From contig NC_079884.1 of assembly GCF_029227915.1 (NCBI RefSeq), forward strand, positions 16,246,001 to 16,310,000: 64,000 nt of DNA, written 5' to 3'. The translations under genes were made by a program, and so were the position numbers. This document shows, piece by piece, positions 7,582 to 17,192 of this stretch. The DNA is from Hydractinia symbiolongicarpus (Eukaryota > Cnidaria > Hydrozoa > Anthoathecata > Hydractiniidae). Each line of letters begins with the position of its first letter. Position 1 is the first letter of the stretch. The notes below the pieces were generated by a model. That model was not told the DNA's origin. It saw nothing but the letters and a program-made list of their open reading frames with translations, and did no database searches.

Positions 7582-7924
7582 TTACTATTCCAATATACGT
7601 CTTGTGCAATGCCTTAGCAACATCAGCAAGCGTCGGGTACCTCCCTGTTTCCTGATACTTGAACGGTATCTTGTGGTGAATGTGCAAAAATTCGTAATCT
7701 TCCCATGTCATACCCTCGGAAAATTGGGCCTTAATATGAGCCCGCAGCATAGCCATTAGCTCGTGCAGGGGCTGTATAGAGGCGCGGCGCGTACGCCCCT
7801 TTGACACTTTCTTTTTATCAAGGCAAGAGATGCATGTCGTCGTTAGTTGACCGTTACGCTTCATTTGGAACTGGTTCAAGGTAAGAGATCTTGAGCATCT
7901 CGAGCAACTCCTGGTTCCTTCCAT
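7562..7924 (-). CDS. Zinc-ribbon protein with HNH-like C-terminal half
   Basis: 120 codons, intact. N-terminal Cys4 ribbon: RSCSRCSRSLTLNQF, then TTCISCLDKKKV. A basic linker leads to a segment with the shape of an HNH/VSR-type endonuclease core: TWEDYEFLHIHHKIPFKY, where the paired His followed by Lys-Ile-Pro resembles the metal/catalytic His region. Proteins with a small zinc ribbon followed by such a core occur in Polintons and giant viruses. The catalytic assignment is inference; the usual Asp before the His is replaced by His-Ile-His here. A 10-bp hairpin precedes the start. Confidence 0.5.
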   Translation of the reverse strand: MEGTRSCSRCSRSLTLNQFQMKRNGQLTTTCISCLDKKKVSKGRTRRASIQPLHELMAMLRAHIKAQFSEGMTWEDYEFLHIHHKIPFKYQETGRYPTLADVAKALHKTYIGIVNGEQML

Positions 7925-7932
7925 ATTGATTC

Positions 7933-7955
7933 CTATATCTCTTGGAGAGATATAG
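7933..7955. other. Hairpin 9 bp upstream of the zinc-ribbon gene
   Basis: Perfect 10-bp arms (7933-7942 and 7946-7955) with a 3-nt loop just upstream of the start codon at 7924. The arms contain the TATA-like sequence CTATATCTC, so palindrome and promoter overlap. Confidence 0.4.
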
Positions 7956-8200
7956 AAACTTTACTAGACGCTCATTTTGGAGGTATCAGGGATCACTGCC
8001 GTCATATAGCGACGAGCTTCAGGCCGTCCTGAAGATCCATCTTAGCCCTGGTCTAGAAACTCCCAGAGCCTTCTTCGCCCTCATAGCTGTCAGGATTGTG
8101 TACGATACTAACCTGACGGACTCCCATCATAGGGAATCAATGACCATGGTTTCCTTTGGGCTAATGTTGCTGTCCATATGAATCTTTGTAGTCATTTATA
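7956..8200. other. Degenerate Polinton interval without a supported gene
   Basis: No ATG-started frame of useful length is seen on either strand. The plus-strand frame at 7942-8181 begins at TTG and has no recognisable content. Minus-strand fragments with several stops may be the remains of one more small gene. Confidence 0.4.
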
Positions 8201-8552
8201 TTATAGCATTTTGAACATTTCGATCTCGGGAGGCTGAGTTTTGCCCTGTTTCCCCTGCTGAGGCTCTGGAGTTGCCGGCTTGTTAGATTCATTTCCACCC
8301 CTACCAAATTTGTACCAAACGCCTACTCCTATGGCAACCACGGCCAGCGTGCCTACTCCATAGATGTGAACCGACTGTACGGAACTGGTCCCAGAAGAGG
8401 CTTCGACTGTAGGCTCTACAGTACCCTCTTGTTGTTTCATTTCTTCCTTCCTCTTCTTCATCAGTGTTGCCAACTTGTGTTCCTGCGCAACCCTTCCAGA
8501 AAGTTTTACCGATTTTTGTAATGACTCTCTCTTCTTGCTTTTCTTCACTCAT
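8201..8552 (-). pseudogene. Basic N-terminus plus single membrane helix, frameshifted start
   Basis: The body (frame ending at 8201) has a strongly basic region (KLATLMKKRKEEMKQQ), a Ser/Thr linker, a membrane helix (VHIYGVGTLAVVAIGVGVWY) and a Pro/Gln/Lys-rich tail. Its frame has no ATG at the 5' end (a GTG at 8548 begins the open stretch); the only suitable ATG, at 8552 with a TATA-like box just upstream, is in another frame and reads MSEEKQEERVITKIG. A frameshift within the first dozen codons is the simplest reading. The role is probably a small virion membrane protein; inferred from layout only. Confidence 0.45.
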
Positions 8553-8557
8553 TTATC

Positions 8558-8759
8558 TTATAGCACCGCCTGAGGCTCTTCCTTAGTGTCCGCCTCATCC
8601 TCGCTCTTTTTGCCCATATGTCTCGCGGTATGCCCTGCTACCAAGTAGCCGCTAAACACCTCCCAATGGTGCAGTACACCAGGATACCAAGATCTGCCAT
8701 AGAGTCTGCTGCTCGTATTCCGCAGAGGCATTGTCGAATACTCGCGCAAGATCTGACAT
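8558..8759 (-). pseudogene. Small Polinton membrane protein, frameshifted
   Basis: A TATA-like box (TATAATAAAGAG) sits directly before the ATG at 8759, whose frame begins MSDLARVFDNASAEYEQQT and continues into hydrophobic residues before a stop. The neighbouring frame supplies the rest (VFSGYLVAGHTARHMGKKSE) and stops at 8558. A single indel in the middle explains both. It fits a short tail-anchored type protein of the same class as its neighbours. No named family recognised. Confidence 0.4.
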
Positions 8760-10734
8760 TCTCTTTATTATACGTCTACATTACACCTTCATTTATTCCC
8801 TATAGTCGTAGTGGAACTCGTACATGACCATTTTTGACAGGTCCAATATGGCCTGACCTATATACACCGGCTTGTTCATCTTCACCTGCGTCTTACCCAT
8901 TTCTATCCCCAGGAGCTGCTTGCTAAACCGGTTTCCACCCTTGAAATTTGGCTTCATGAGGAGCTTCGTATACTTGTCCTCGTTGGTGACCAGCTGGATG
9001 TTGCGGTGGTTCCTAATGTTTTCCATCGTCTTGCCGAATACCGAGAGGTTCATGAGCTTGTAAAAGTCCTTCTCAAACTCGTTCTTCGCGGCTGTTTTTA
9101 AATCAGTGTTGTGATCAATGTATCCCTTGAGCCAGGGTTTCTGATTGTATTGGATGACCCTGTGCACCTTCTTCAATTTAAGCCCATGTTTTATAGCCTC
9201 GTGAAGGGCTCTTATGTGGACAACATATTTCCGCTTGTTTTCCAAATTTGGTACTAGTTTCTCGACCTTGTGGACCGTCCTGCGTACCGGTAGGAACGGC
9301 AGCTCGTTATGCCTGTCGTGTAGTCTCCCGTGATAGTCGATATCAACTTATGTACCCATGCCTATTGTCCCTAACGGGATTCTCGATTCGCCTTTCGGTA
9401 AAGGCTTCAACATTTGACACCCATTTGAAGCCGTCTGTTGACAGGTGCTGGCTCATAGCCCATCCGTATAGGTTGTTGTTATCAAGGTATTGGAGGTAGG
9501 ATGATTCAACCTCTGGATCGTACTGCTCTCCCATGTACTTATTGTTAGCTTTGGCATAGTGGTGTACAGCCTGGGTTATACCTCCTCGGATACCTTTCTC
9601 CAACATCAGGAGCATGTCGGGGTCCGTGAGGAGCTCTAACCTAATACCTGTGTACTTCCATGCCAAAGCCAGGTGCACTGTAAAAGTGTGCGGTATCAAG
9701 CTTGTAATTCGTCAAGCACACGTCACGAAACGTTTCAAAAACGTCGACCTATAGCAGTACCTCCATGGTCACCTAGATGTCATGATAGTCACCCATGGTG
9801 ACGCTATTATCCTCTGGAGTTATACAATTCCATACCTTTTTCGCATAGGTATAGTCATTGTCGCTGATACCCTTCATATTCAGCTTGCTGTAGAACACCT
9901 CCTTTGGGGGCAGCTCCGACTCTTCAAATCGCCGCCAATCGTCCATATACTCGTAAGGGTACACGCCCTTTCTCAGCATCAGCCTGAAGACATCATCCTT
10001 GTCGATGAACTTTGCCATGGATGGTACGTTTGCCCTTACCTGGTCTTGTCTAATTGCTTCGTGGTATTCGAGTCGCAATTTTTACACCAAAACCTTGCCA
10101 TGTATTCAGCGTCTATGCCCTGAAATTCTAGACAGGTATCTGTACACTGCTGGCATTTCATGCCGGCGGCGTTTGTTCCAACGAGGTTGCTTGCCAATTT
10201 GTCCAGACTTGAGGGCATGAGTCGACAACTGTCGATGAACCGTATCTCTATGGTCTTATACGTCTCGCCATCACCATATCCCATGCCTGCAAGCAGTACC
10301 TTGATTTTCACATTAAAACTGATATATTTTTCAGTATTCTCTGCTATGCACCCAATGTTCTGGGTGTCGTACTTCTCGCCCAGTTCTCGGATAAACAGTT
10401 GTGCGTCGTACCCGGAGAGATTGTGGAAGATGATGGGTATATGACCGGGTATCTTGTATCTGAGGTTGCAGATCGCGTGCGCTGCACCTCTTTACAACCC
10501 CGTATAGTGACAATGGTCCCCGACTTTACGGTTATACTCACAGTCGTTCAACGGCTTCATGCAGATGTGACATTTCGATGCCTCGTCATGTTCCCTTTTC
10601 AGGACCTCTGTTAAAGGCAGCATGGGTTGTTGTGGGTATAGGTATTGTATAGCCATTTCACCTCGTCCTCCAGATGGTTAACGAACCTCGTTACACAGTC
10701 CTAACCACGGTATACTGTTAGGGGTAAACTTTTA

Positions 10735-10965
10735 AAATGCGATCTAAAAAAACATTTCTATCGCCGTTTTTCGTTTTTAACATGCGATCTAAAAAAACAT
10801 TTCTATCGCCCTTTTTCGTTTTTAAACTTTTTAAAATGCGATCTAAAAAAACATTTCTATCGCCGTTTTTCGTTTTTAAACTTTTTAAAATGCGATCTAA
10901 AAAACATTTCTATCGCCGTTTTTCGTTTTTAAACTTTTAAAATGCGATCTAAAAAATATTTTATT
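10735..10965 (+). repeat. 53-bp satellite array 1 (about 5 copies)
   Basis: Units begin AAAATGCGATCTAAAAAAAC, continue through TTTCTATCGCCGTTTTTCG and end in a T/A run. Spacing is about 46-54 bp. The open frame over it is a by-product of the repeat. Confidence 0.85.
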
Positions 10966-10969
10966 TTGA

Positions 10970-11285
10970 AACTCATATACGAATTTAATACAATGTCAAA
11001 CGATTTTCTTTTTTTTTTAAAACCATACGCATCTAATTAAAATCTCATACGAATTTTTTGTTAAACTAGTACGAATTTAACTCATACGAATTTAATTTAA
11101 AACTTATACGAATTTAATTTAAAACTCATACGAATTTTTCTAAACTCATACGAATTTAATTAAAAACTAATACGAATTTTATACGAATTTAGAAAAATTT
11201 CATACGAATTTAATTACTGTATGGCAAAAGAAAATTCGTATAGCATATACGAATTTTTTTGATACGAATTGCTACGAATTTTGTA
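10970..11285. repeat. Interspersed TACGAATTT short repeats
   Basis: The core TACGAATTT recurs well over ten times at irregular spacing of about 12-25 bp, mostly in one orientation. It forms the right half of the PIF-type MITE. Such subterminal short repeats are often transposase-binding sites in non-autonomous elements (family knowledge; not shown here). Confidence 0.7.
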
Positions 11286-11430
11286 GATGACCCCTTAGCG
11301 GATCTGGTGCATCCCCATAGGCGAATGTGCTATAGGTACATCAACCAGACGGTACGTGCTTACTCAGCTTTTTCGTCTTCTTACCCCTGGCATCCTCTAC
11401 TGGGATGAGCAGGGATTCAAAGTCCTCATA

Positions 11431-12975
11431 CAGTACAGTCCAGATGTAAGCGTACGCGTACGCTCAACTTGCAAAAATAATTGCTTTCATTAAAAAAAAC
11501 AATAGGATAGCGAGTTCCTTTCAAATTGCGCGAAAATAATTGCTTCGTGTTAAAAACAAAAGCATAGCGAGAAACATTGTTTAAAAACAATACTCTGCGC
11601 GAGAATAAATTAAACGCGACGGCCATTGAATTTTAATTTTTTTTAACAACGAAACTAATTATAGTAACGCGATTTTAATCTGATATATTTAAAATCACAA
11701 GCTCTTACTTTCAAAATGCGATCTAAAAAACATTTCTATTGCAGTTTTTCGTTTTTAAATTTTTAAAATGCGATCTAAAAAAAAATTTCTATCGCCGTTT
11801 TTTGTTTTAAAACTTTTAAAATGCGATCTAAAAAAGCTTTTCTATAGCTGTTTTTCGTTTTAAACATTTAAAATGCGATCTAAAAAAACATTTCTATCGC
11901 CGTTTTTCGTTTTTAAACTTTTAAAATGCATTCTAAAAAACATTTCTATCGCCGTTTTTCGTTTTTAAACTTTTAAAATGCGATCTAAAAAAACATTTCT
12001 ATCGCCGTTTTTCGTTTTAAAACTTTTAAAATGCGATCTAAAAAAAAAATTTCTATCGCCGTTTTTCGTTTTAAAACTTTTAAAATGCGATCTAAAAAAA
12101 AAATTTCTATCGCCGTTTTTCGTTTTAAAACTTTTAAAATGCGATCTAAAAAAAATATCTATCGCCGATTTCCGTTTTAAAACTTTTATAATGCGATCTA
12201 AAATTACATTTCTATCGCCGTTTTTCGTTTTAAAACTTTTAAAATGCGATCTAAAAAAACATTTCTATCGCCGTTTTTCGTTTTAAAACTTTTAAAATGC
12301 GATCTAAAAAAACATTTCTATCGCCGTTTTTCGTTTTTAAACTTTTAAAATGCGATCTAAAAAAAAAATTTCTATCGCCGTTTTCCGTTTTAAAACTTTT
12401 AAAATGCGATCTAAAAAAAAAATTTCTATCGCCGTTTTTCGTTTTAAAACTTTTAAAATGCGATCTAAAAAAAAATATCTATCGCCGATTTCCGTTTTAA
12501 AACTTTTATAATGCGATCTAAAAAAACATTTCTATCGCCGTTTTTCGTTTTTAAAGTTTTAAAATGCAATCTAAAAAAATTTTCAATCTTTGTTAAAATA
12601 AAATGATTTCTATCGCGTAAAGGCTTTATTTAACCCGCGCAACCAACAATGCCTTCTCGCTAGTCTATTTAGTTTCCACGCAAAACCTTTGTTTAATAAA
12701 AATATTAAACAATGGCTCTTCGTGTCACATTGATAGAGTTGATAACATTTGCAATTATGCTATTGGGAATAGTTATGTTAACACTATTTAACAATAGTTA
12801 CGCGCAGTTATAATAAGCTATTTTTTCCTCAATAATCTTTTGTTTATTACGCGCAAGTTAATGACTTACAAGACTCGCAAGATAATTAATAAGAACAAAA
12901 GACAAACAACTACCGCCTCCGAGAAAAAGGTGTGAAACTTGAGCGTACGCGTACGCTTACATCTGGACTGTACTG
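11431..12975. mobile_element. Tc1/mariner-type MITE (1,545 bp) with TA duplication
   Basis: Perfect 37-bp terminal inverted repeats (11431-11467 and 12939-12975) begin CAGTACAGTCCAGATGTAAG. They are flanked by TA at 11429-11430 and 12976-12977, the Tc1/mariner target. The flanks carry adjoining parts of the polymerase exonuclease domain, so the element landed in that gene. The inner part is an A/T-rich region with AATAATTGCTT repeats, then a long 53-bp satellite array. No transposase is encoded. Confidence 0.85.
11712..12585 (+). repeat. 53-bp satellite array 2 (about 16 copies)
   Basis: Same unit as array 1 (AAAATGCGATCT, then TTTCTATCGCCGTTTTTCGT) repeated about every 52-54 bp inside the Tc1/mariner-type MITE. 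Variation is mainly in A-run length and a C/A change in the middle. Same orientation as array 1. Confidence 0.88.
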
Positions 12976-14332
12976 TATATGCAGAAGGGTACTTTGAATT
13001 GTTGTTGGCCATATTTTTCAGGCGCTTGTTGGCATCGTGATTTTAACGGCCTCATGGTCCTTGCAGTAGCCATGGTGCTTGTCCCTCGGTTCAACTGTAG
13101 GAAAGGCTTGTAGGCAGTTCAGGCAAAAGTGCATTTTTGCCGTATTTTTCGAGGTCTCAATACCTAGGAGTCGCGATAGGCTTTTGACGGCTGTGTAGTG
13201 GGTCTTTTTGTCATCTGTTATTAGCAGCAGGTTCACCTGCTTGCTACGTCCGTTGTGATGCGATCGCATCAGGCTATTAATCTTCTTTCCCGTCACATAC
13301 AGGACATTCACCGCAATGCCCAGGTTATTATTCTCATGTATATGCTCTTGGTGCTTGCAGGGAACTCTATACCTTCCCAATTATAGAGGTTTGCGTAGGG
13401 TCTCAGCCTAGTGATTCTCTGTAGATCCCTTTCAATCTCGGTATTGGGCAGATGCTATAACAGCCCACCTGAAACACTCATCATCCTCGCTTTTTGGGTT
13501 AATAATTGCCCTTTTCGAAGCTATTCATTTAGGTGCCTTCATATACGACGAACCCCTTGTTAGCCTCAATTTGTGAAAGTCTACGTCAAGGTATAGGATT
13601 CGACTAATCGTAAAGCCACTTTTAGGTAGCGCTGGATGCTCCACATGTGTTTTGATTTGTGCAAATATCCTGTCCAGCACATCGTCTACGTTGGTACCCT
13701 GGAATACTGAGGCGATATTGCTATTGAAGGCCTTCTTCACCTCAATGTACTCATCGTTGACCTCCGAGTTTGTTTTCCTCTTCCACCTGATCCAGAGGGA
13801 CAGCTGTACCTTCGCTGATGCCATATCTTCTACCTGCCCCTGAATCAAGGTTTTTAACTTTGGTCGCACCATCCCTATATACCCGTTGACGTCGGCTCTC
13901 CTATACCAGGAATGCGAAAACTTCGAAAGGTCCTGTGGAGAGCATGCTTATGTTCCTGAGGCGTAAAATCTTGCCCCGGCCGATCATATAGATTTTGGAT
14001 ATCTTCTATATAGTCTTCCTCAGCCTCCTGTTCGACTTCGTCATGAAGTGTAGGTGTCGCGCTGGCTACCCTGTTATAGAGTTCCATCACCCTATGTTTA
14101 AAGCCTGTATAGTTTCTCTTGACCCCCTCTTTTATAGGCTTTGGAACAGCGTCCACAAGCCAATTATACCACCCTTTCATCTTATCCCCTACAACCGAAC
14201 GATTTTTTGACAGTTCCTGTTTCTCGAAGAGATCCATCTCAGATGGGGGCAATACCCAGTTGTGCCATTAGTTGTTAGATGGGCCTTCGCCATCTCCTGT
14301 CTCTCAAAGATATCCATATCCCCCAATGTTAT

Positions 14333-14447
14333 AGGTTTAGCTGGTCGTTTAGGTGGCCTCCAAGCGTAATGTGGTACATTCTCCAATGTTACAGGTTTAG
14401 CTGGTTGTTTAGGTGGCCTCCAAGCGTAATGTGGTACATTCTCCAAT
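14333..14447 (-). repeat. 60-bp in-frame duplication in the polymerase 5' module
   Basis: Two adjacent copies encode the 17-residue block ENVPHYAWRPPK(Q/R)PAKP followed by (V/I)TL. They differ at few bases, so the duplication is recent. It expands a Pro-rich linker after the Rho_N/SAP-like module. Confidence 0.7.
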
Positions 14448-14542
14448 AAAGAAATCAATTCGGCCTTGCATAGCTTGTAATACCCCATAAGTTCACAGCT
14501 TTTCGCGATATCACGTAATTGTTTCACAGTGCGTGTGTTCAT

Positions 14543-15400
14543 TTCTTTATTGTATAGAGTTTTTTGTTTTGCCAGAGGATTTCATAATGGTCAAAAACAC
14601 TAACGCAGTTGTTCACGTCTTGACTGCACATGCGTTGATTAGCATTCTATAAGGGAATTCCCCCTGCAGTATGCGCTAGAACTTTTACTCATTTGCAGCA
14701 GTGATGACGTCACTGCACTCTATAGGGACTTTACCTTGCATGACGAGGTATATTAGGGACTTTACCTTACTAAGCATGGTACTGGATTTGTTGTGGTTAG
14801 CTGTGACGTATGTGCGTGCATGACTGCGCTAGAACATACATTTCCCTATCTCTGCCTTATTATCCACGAGAAGTTTTTACTGATCACTTTTTAAAACATC
14901 CTTTCAGTACAAAAATGTCTAAAATCTATAGACCTGTTCAATCTTAGACCTGTTGGTTTACCTTCTTTAGTCGGTGTTAAAAGCTCCTGTATTAACTATT
15001 CTCGTCTCCAGAGCTCTTCGAGATTTATTTCAAGAACTCTGGGGTCGAGAATGTGTATCAGCTACATATCTGAGATTTCTCCACAGACAAAAGGCCTCGT
15101 ACGCCCTTGTACGGTATTGCGTTCATTATTCTCCCATTATTATCTTTTGTTAAGCACCCAAAGAGTATTCCTTTAATCATGGACCAGATTATCTTTGTAA
15201 GTTTGTTGGGAAGGGATTGTTAGGGAGTGGAGTGTCTGGTTTTCGTTATATACTTCGTGAAATATTACACAACCCCCATGAATAATGGTGGAACACGTGC
15301 AAACCATGCGTGCCAAAAATCAGCAAAAAAAATTTTTTTTACATTTATCATCAAATAAATGTACCTGCAGTTCATTTTTTTTCCAAATTATGCTATATTG
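14543..15400. other. Polinton terminal region, non-coding
   Basis: No gene is seen. It contains near-duplicated words: TAGGGACTTTACCTT at 14723 and 14754, and GCGCTAGAAC near 14665 and 14828. These and its place beyond the polymerase start suit the terminal inverted repeat and promoter zone of the element. The outer boundary cannot be fixed without the other end. Confidence 0.4.
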
Positions 15401-16529
15401 ACCACCCACCCTGTTGAACTTAACAGCCTCAAGCTACTAGCAGCTAGCTAGCGTACAGAGGTAATATTTCGCTCATAGGTAAAAATTCGCCATGAAGAAA
15501 TTAATTCCATTCGCGTCACTGTGAGGTGTTTAAACTCACTTTCATTGATGTACGCCTCTCAAGTCTTGCAAAGTGATTAAAGTCATACAAGACTGGAATT
15601 ATTAAATGTTTTGTCCACCGGAGACGGTGGGTTAAAAATATCAACATATTTCAGTTCACTGTCATAGGAGCGAAGCAGAATGTTTTTAAATGCAGTACCA
15701 CTTTAATATAAATGTGCACGTATATACTTGAACTAAAGGTACTTACTAAAACAGGAAACGACTGAAAACGACCATAAACGACCAGGAAACAAGCAGAAAG
15801 GAGCAGTAAACGAGCGGAAAACCATCAAAAAGCCCAAAATACAACCAAAACACAAGAGCAAATCGCTATATGACAGGCGAAAGAGATTACCAAAATGCTT
15901 GATTATGCGCCAAGTTTCATTCATTTTTTGTTTTTTTCTGGGCAGCCATTGCATTGATGTGTTACTTAACCGAAGTTTTTTTTGCTCAAGGGACCTGCGC
16001 GGCAGAGAAAAATTTGAAAAGAATGAATGGTGACATGAATGAAATTTTTGTTTCACGACACATAAGCGTACAAGAGCCCTGGTGACGAGCTTGTATGATA
16101 TCTTCAACATTCCTGCCTTATTACCGGTTTAAGTAGACAACTAAAAATGACATGGATCATGTATAACTATTTCATATTGAACAAAAACTTACAAATTTAG
16201 AAGTTTCTTCATTTTTAAATGTCTAGACGTTTAGATGTTTTTCTTTCTTTTTTCTTCCACACGAAACTTTTTTCGCAAAGTCATGAGAAAATCGTGCAGT
16301 TAGTTACATGAAAACGAAACTTTCGGCCTAATTTAAAACGACCTGGGGGTTTTGAAGATATTATCTGTTAAAATAAATATTGCAGAGTAAAGCGCTAATT
16401 TACTCTGGTGAGTCCTCCGTGGGTCACAGAGAGCAAACACAGGTTTTATTATTTGTTAACTGCTGAAATTTGTTTCACTATGTTATAGGAACAGTGGTGC
16501 ATATGTTAGATATATTAGTATAAATAATA
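15401..16529. other. Non-coding stretch, nothing recognised
   Basis: A/T-rich sequence. The only long frame (15733-16110, minus) is driven by purine-rich AAACGA-type repetition and has no recognisable protein pattern. Confidence 0.5.
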
Positions 16530-16632
16530 CTGCCACATTATCTTCCCAATTGCTGCAAATGTGATGGATCGATTGGGACTAGAACCCACTACCTCTCGCT
16601 TGCCGGGCGATTGCTCTACCATGGCCATGGGT
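16530..16632 (-). mobile_element. tRNA-derived SINE fragment with core
   Basis: Read on the minus strand, the segment has a tRNA-like head: TGGTAGAGCAATCGCC (A-box and D-arm like), a stem-loop TCGC-CCGGCAA-GCGA with GGC in anticodon position, and GGTTCTAGTCCC as B box. The acceptor arms do not pair, so it is not a tRNA gene. It is followed by the core CAATTGGGAAGAT, which is also found in the SINE at 29612-29959. Confidence 0.55.
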
Positions 16633-16714
16633 GGATTATTTTTGGTTTCTTTTGGCTTTAAATTTCAATATTTTCTTAAACCAATCCAATTTGAGAGTTC
16701 AAAATTCTCAAAAC

Positions 16715-17035
16715 CAGGGTGAAGCCAGTTTGAAGCCACTAGCATAAGTTCCAGAATTCTTAAAGCCCAAAGAAACCAATTTGAAGCCACATTTAGAAAC
16801 CCTTGAAAATTCTTAAAACCATAAGAATCCACCTTGAAGCCAGTTCATACATTTTTCAATCTTTTGAAGTCAGAAGAATCTAATTTGAAGCCAGTTTTAT
16901 ATTTTCAGAAATTATAAAATTATAAAGCCAGAAATGAACCACATTGAAGCTACATCATTTTTTTCATATCTGGCTTCAATGTGGATAAACCGGTTTGAAA
17001 CCATATAATCCACATTTGAAGCCAGAACGCATTAC
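16715..17035. repeat. Degenerate TTGAAGCCA repeats upstream of the dehydrogenase start
   Basis: The word TTGAAGCCA or a one-base variant occurs at about 16729, 16787, 16836, 16891, 16943 (GAAGCTA), once inverted near 16972, and 17022, at spacing of roughly 50 bp. The last copy is about 160 bp before the start codon. It is either a decayed minisatellite or a repeated regulatory element. Confidence 0.5.
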
Positions 17036-17192
17036 CAGGGCACTGTTGAAATTTTTCTTAACAGAACCCACTATTTGTTCTATATTTCTTTCATATTTTT
17101 CTTTTATATACTTTATATATAACTGCAACATATTTCGACTGTCTTCTCGTTCTTATATTTCTTTAATATTTAGTGTCATCTAAATCCAAACT

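Larger units (their letters stand above)
10721..11294. mobile_element. PIF/Harbinger-type MITE (574 bp) with TTA duplication
   Basis: The element starts GGGGTAAAC and ends GATGACCCC, giving short terminal inverted repeats beginning GGGGT. It is flanked by TTA at 10718-10720 and 11295-11297, the 3-bp TWA-type target duplication of PIF/Harbinger elements. It interrupts the polymerase gene. The left half is a tandem array of the 53-bp satellite; the right half is made of short TACGAATTT repeats. No coding capacity, so it is non-autonomous. Confidence 0.65.
8793..14542 (-). pseudogene. Polinton type-B DNA polymerase gene, split by two MITEs and 3'-truncated
   Basis: Polymerase segments lie in order on the minus strand. 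The 5' part has a Rho_N/SAP-like module (TRTVKQLRDIAKSCELMGYY, from 14542) and a conserved N-terminal region (13872-13525). Then come a Cys/His finger (FCLNCLQAFP, near 13140), the exonuclease I motif split by a MITE at 11431-12975, an exonuclease II-type motif (HNLSGYDAQLFIRELG, about 10410), a Cys4 patch (KCQQCTDTCLEF), the polymerase A-like block (YLDNNNLYGWAMSQ, about 9480), and a later block (KLMNLSVFGKTMENIRNH, about 9020). The gene ends at 8793 without the Tyr-x-Asp-Thr-Asp catalytic motif, which has been deleted. Several frameshifts occur (near 9700, 9770, 10050, 10310, 13400). It once replicated the element; it is now dead. Not reconstructed here. Confidence 0.85.
1..15400. mobile_element. 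Decayed Polinton/Maverick (adintovirus-like) element, left end outside window
   Basis: Hallmark Polinton genes lie together: a retroviral-type integrase at 4445-5467, an A32/FtsK-type packaging ATPase at 6496-7065, a capsid-like protein at 3322-4041 and a long type-B DNA polymerase gene at 8793-14542, with many small membrane and coiled-coil proteins packed between them. Genes are on both strands, intronless and separated by only a few to tens of bases. Many carry frameshifts or stops, so the copy is an inactive fossil. No C5-type cysteine protease was recognised. The right boundary is set only roughly, because the terminal inverted repeat partner lies left of the window; the last recognisable gene starts at 14542. 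Confidence 0.88.

Noticed and set aside
10737-12500. Open frames encoding MRSKKTFLSPFFVF-type repeats
   Set aside because: They arise only because the 53-bp satellite lacks stops in one frame at some unit spacings; there is no start context or recognisable fold, and the region lies inside MITEs.
15733-16110. 125-codon minus-strand frame
   Set aside because: It is driven by A/T-rich and AAACGAC-type low-complexity sequence; no start context, no neighbours, no recognisable motif.
16560-16632. Functional tRNA-Ala gene on the minus strand
   Set aside because: The anticodon stem-loop and B box look right, but the acceptor arms do not pair and a SINE core follows directly.
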